IMG/VR virus record: IMGVR_UViG_3300042866_002428 | Location: 1 to 24,184 of that record | Length of the DNA: 24,184 bases | Direction: 5' to 3' (one strand) | DNA from: a virus | Part shown: positions 24,043-24,184 of the stretch, piece after piece | Layout: each line of letters opens with the position of its first letter | Position numbering within the stretch: the first letter of the stretch is position 1 | Translations under genes and position numbers: made by a program | Notes under the pieces: model-generated | The model's database searches: none | Seen by the model: the letters and a program-made list of their open reading frames with translations, nothing else | What the model was told of the DNA's origin: nothing

Positions 24043-24184
24043 ATGCTGAGAAGAGAGTTTAGCGGTGCGGTACTGAGAACATCTCTTTCCGCCAACATTT
24101 CAAACTCTGCATCTTCAATCACTGTTGTTGACGGATCAACTTACCCGAGTGGAAATAACCCTTTTGTTATCGTTATTGATCGTG
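24043..24184 (+). CDS. partial gene at window edge, structural candidate
   Basis: Only the first 47 codons are present; the frame is open at the window end. GGAG stands seven bases before the ATG, and the gap from the previous gene is nine bases. The product starts MLRREFSGAVLRTSLSANIS and continues with SASSITVVDGSTYPSGNNPF, a strand-turn pattern seen at the N-terminus of phage minor tail or baseplate-type proteins. It follows directly after a tail-type gene, so a structural role is likely. Confidence 0.6.
   Translation, partial: MLRREFSGAVLRTSLSANISNSASSITVVDGSTYPSGNNPFVIVIDR

Overview
This window reads as part of the genome of a tailed double-stranded DNA bacteriophage. The right third is a canonical head module: portal, HK97-type prohead protease with scaffold-like tail, major capsid protein, then small head/tail genes. 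A phage-style block of small overlapping genes on the minus strand lies in the middle. The host is probably a low- to mid-GC actinobacterium. This is inference, based on leaderless promoters, an actinobacterial-type single-cluster ferredoxin, and small membrane and metal-binding proteins of kinds common in actinophages. No integrase, lysin or terminase is visible.

Left arm (1 to about 7,100): an unusual accessory region of very small genes, mostly minus strand, separated by 330-680 bp of non-coding DNA. Several genes are separate cassettes with their own promoter, a hairpin at the predicted mRNA 5' end, a ribosome-binding site and a strong intrinsic terminator. Two paralogous families occur: family A (681, 1488, 2247; shared N-terminal FVPRGRKSN motif) and family B (4965, 6618). 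Members differ sharply in base composition. The gaps carry at least 20 exact copies of a 12-bp palindrome, TGTAANNTTACA, repeatedly spaced 16 bp apart. Five gaps hold one perfect 13-16 bp hairpin built from the same sequence and a sixth holds an imperfect one. I saw no exact copy after about position 6,452. This looks like a dedicated regulatory or maintenance system and is the best candidate for something undescribed.

Junction (7,071-8,474): a two-sided terminator, a 25-nt stretch nearly identical to the helix 69 to helix 71 segment of 23S rRNA, then an FmdB-like zinc ribbon gene divergent from a leaderless nuclease-ferredoxin pair.

Minus-strand middle (8,475-14,689): a 2OG-Fe(II) oxygenase, tRNA-Asn, a 26-residue membrane peptide, tRNA-Thr, an unknown protein, an HELLH metallopeptidase, small actinophage-type proteins, an Nmad1/DUF1599-like protein and a helix-turn-helix protein, all apparently from one promoter at 12,061-12,089. 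Upstream of a long-loop terminator lies a second minus group: a small membrane protein, a coiled-coil protein, a DUF5872-like basic protein, a zinc ribbon and small proteins.

Plus-strand right part (14,896-24,184): starting from a divergent region with 9-bp tandem repeats come a small protein, a GT4 glycosyltransferase, a class II (B12-dependent) ribonucleotide reductase, a small protein, portal, a small beta-rich protein, protease/scaffold, major capsid protein, a head-tail candidate, a tail-type protein and a truncated gene at the window edge.
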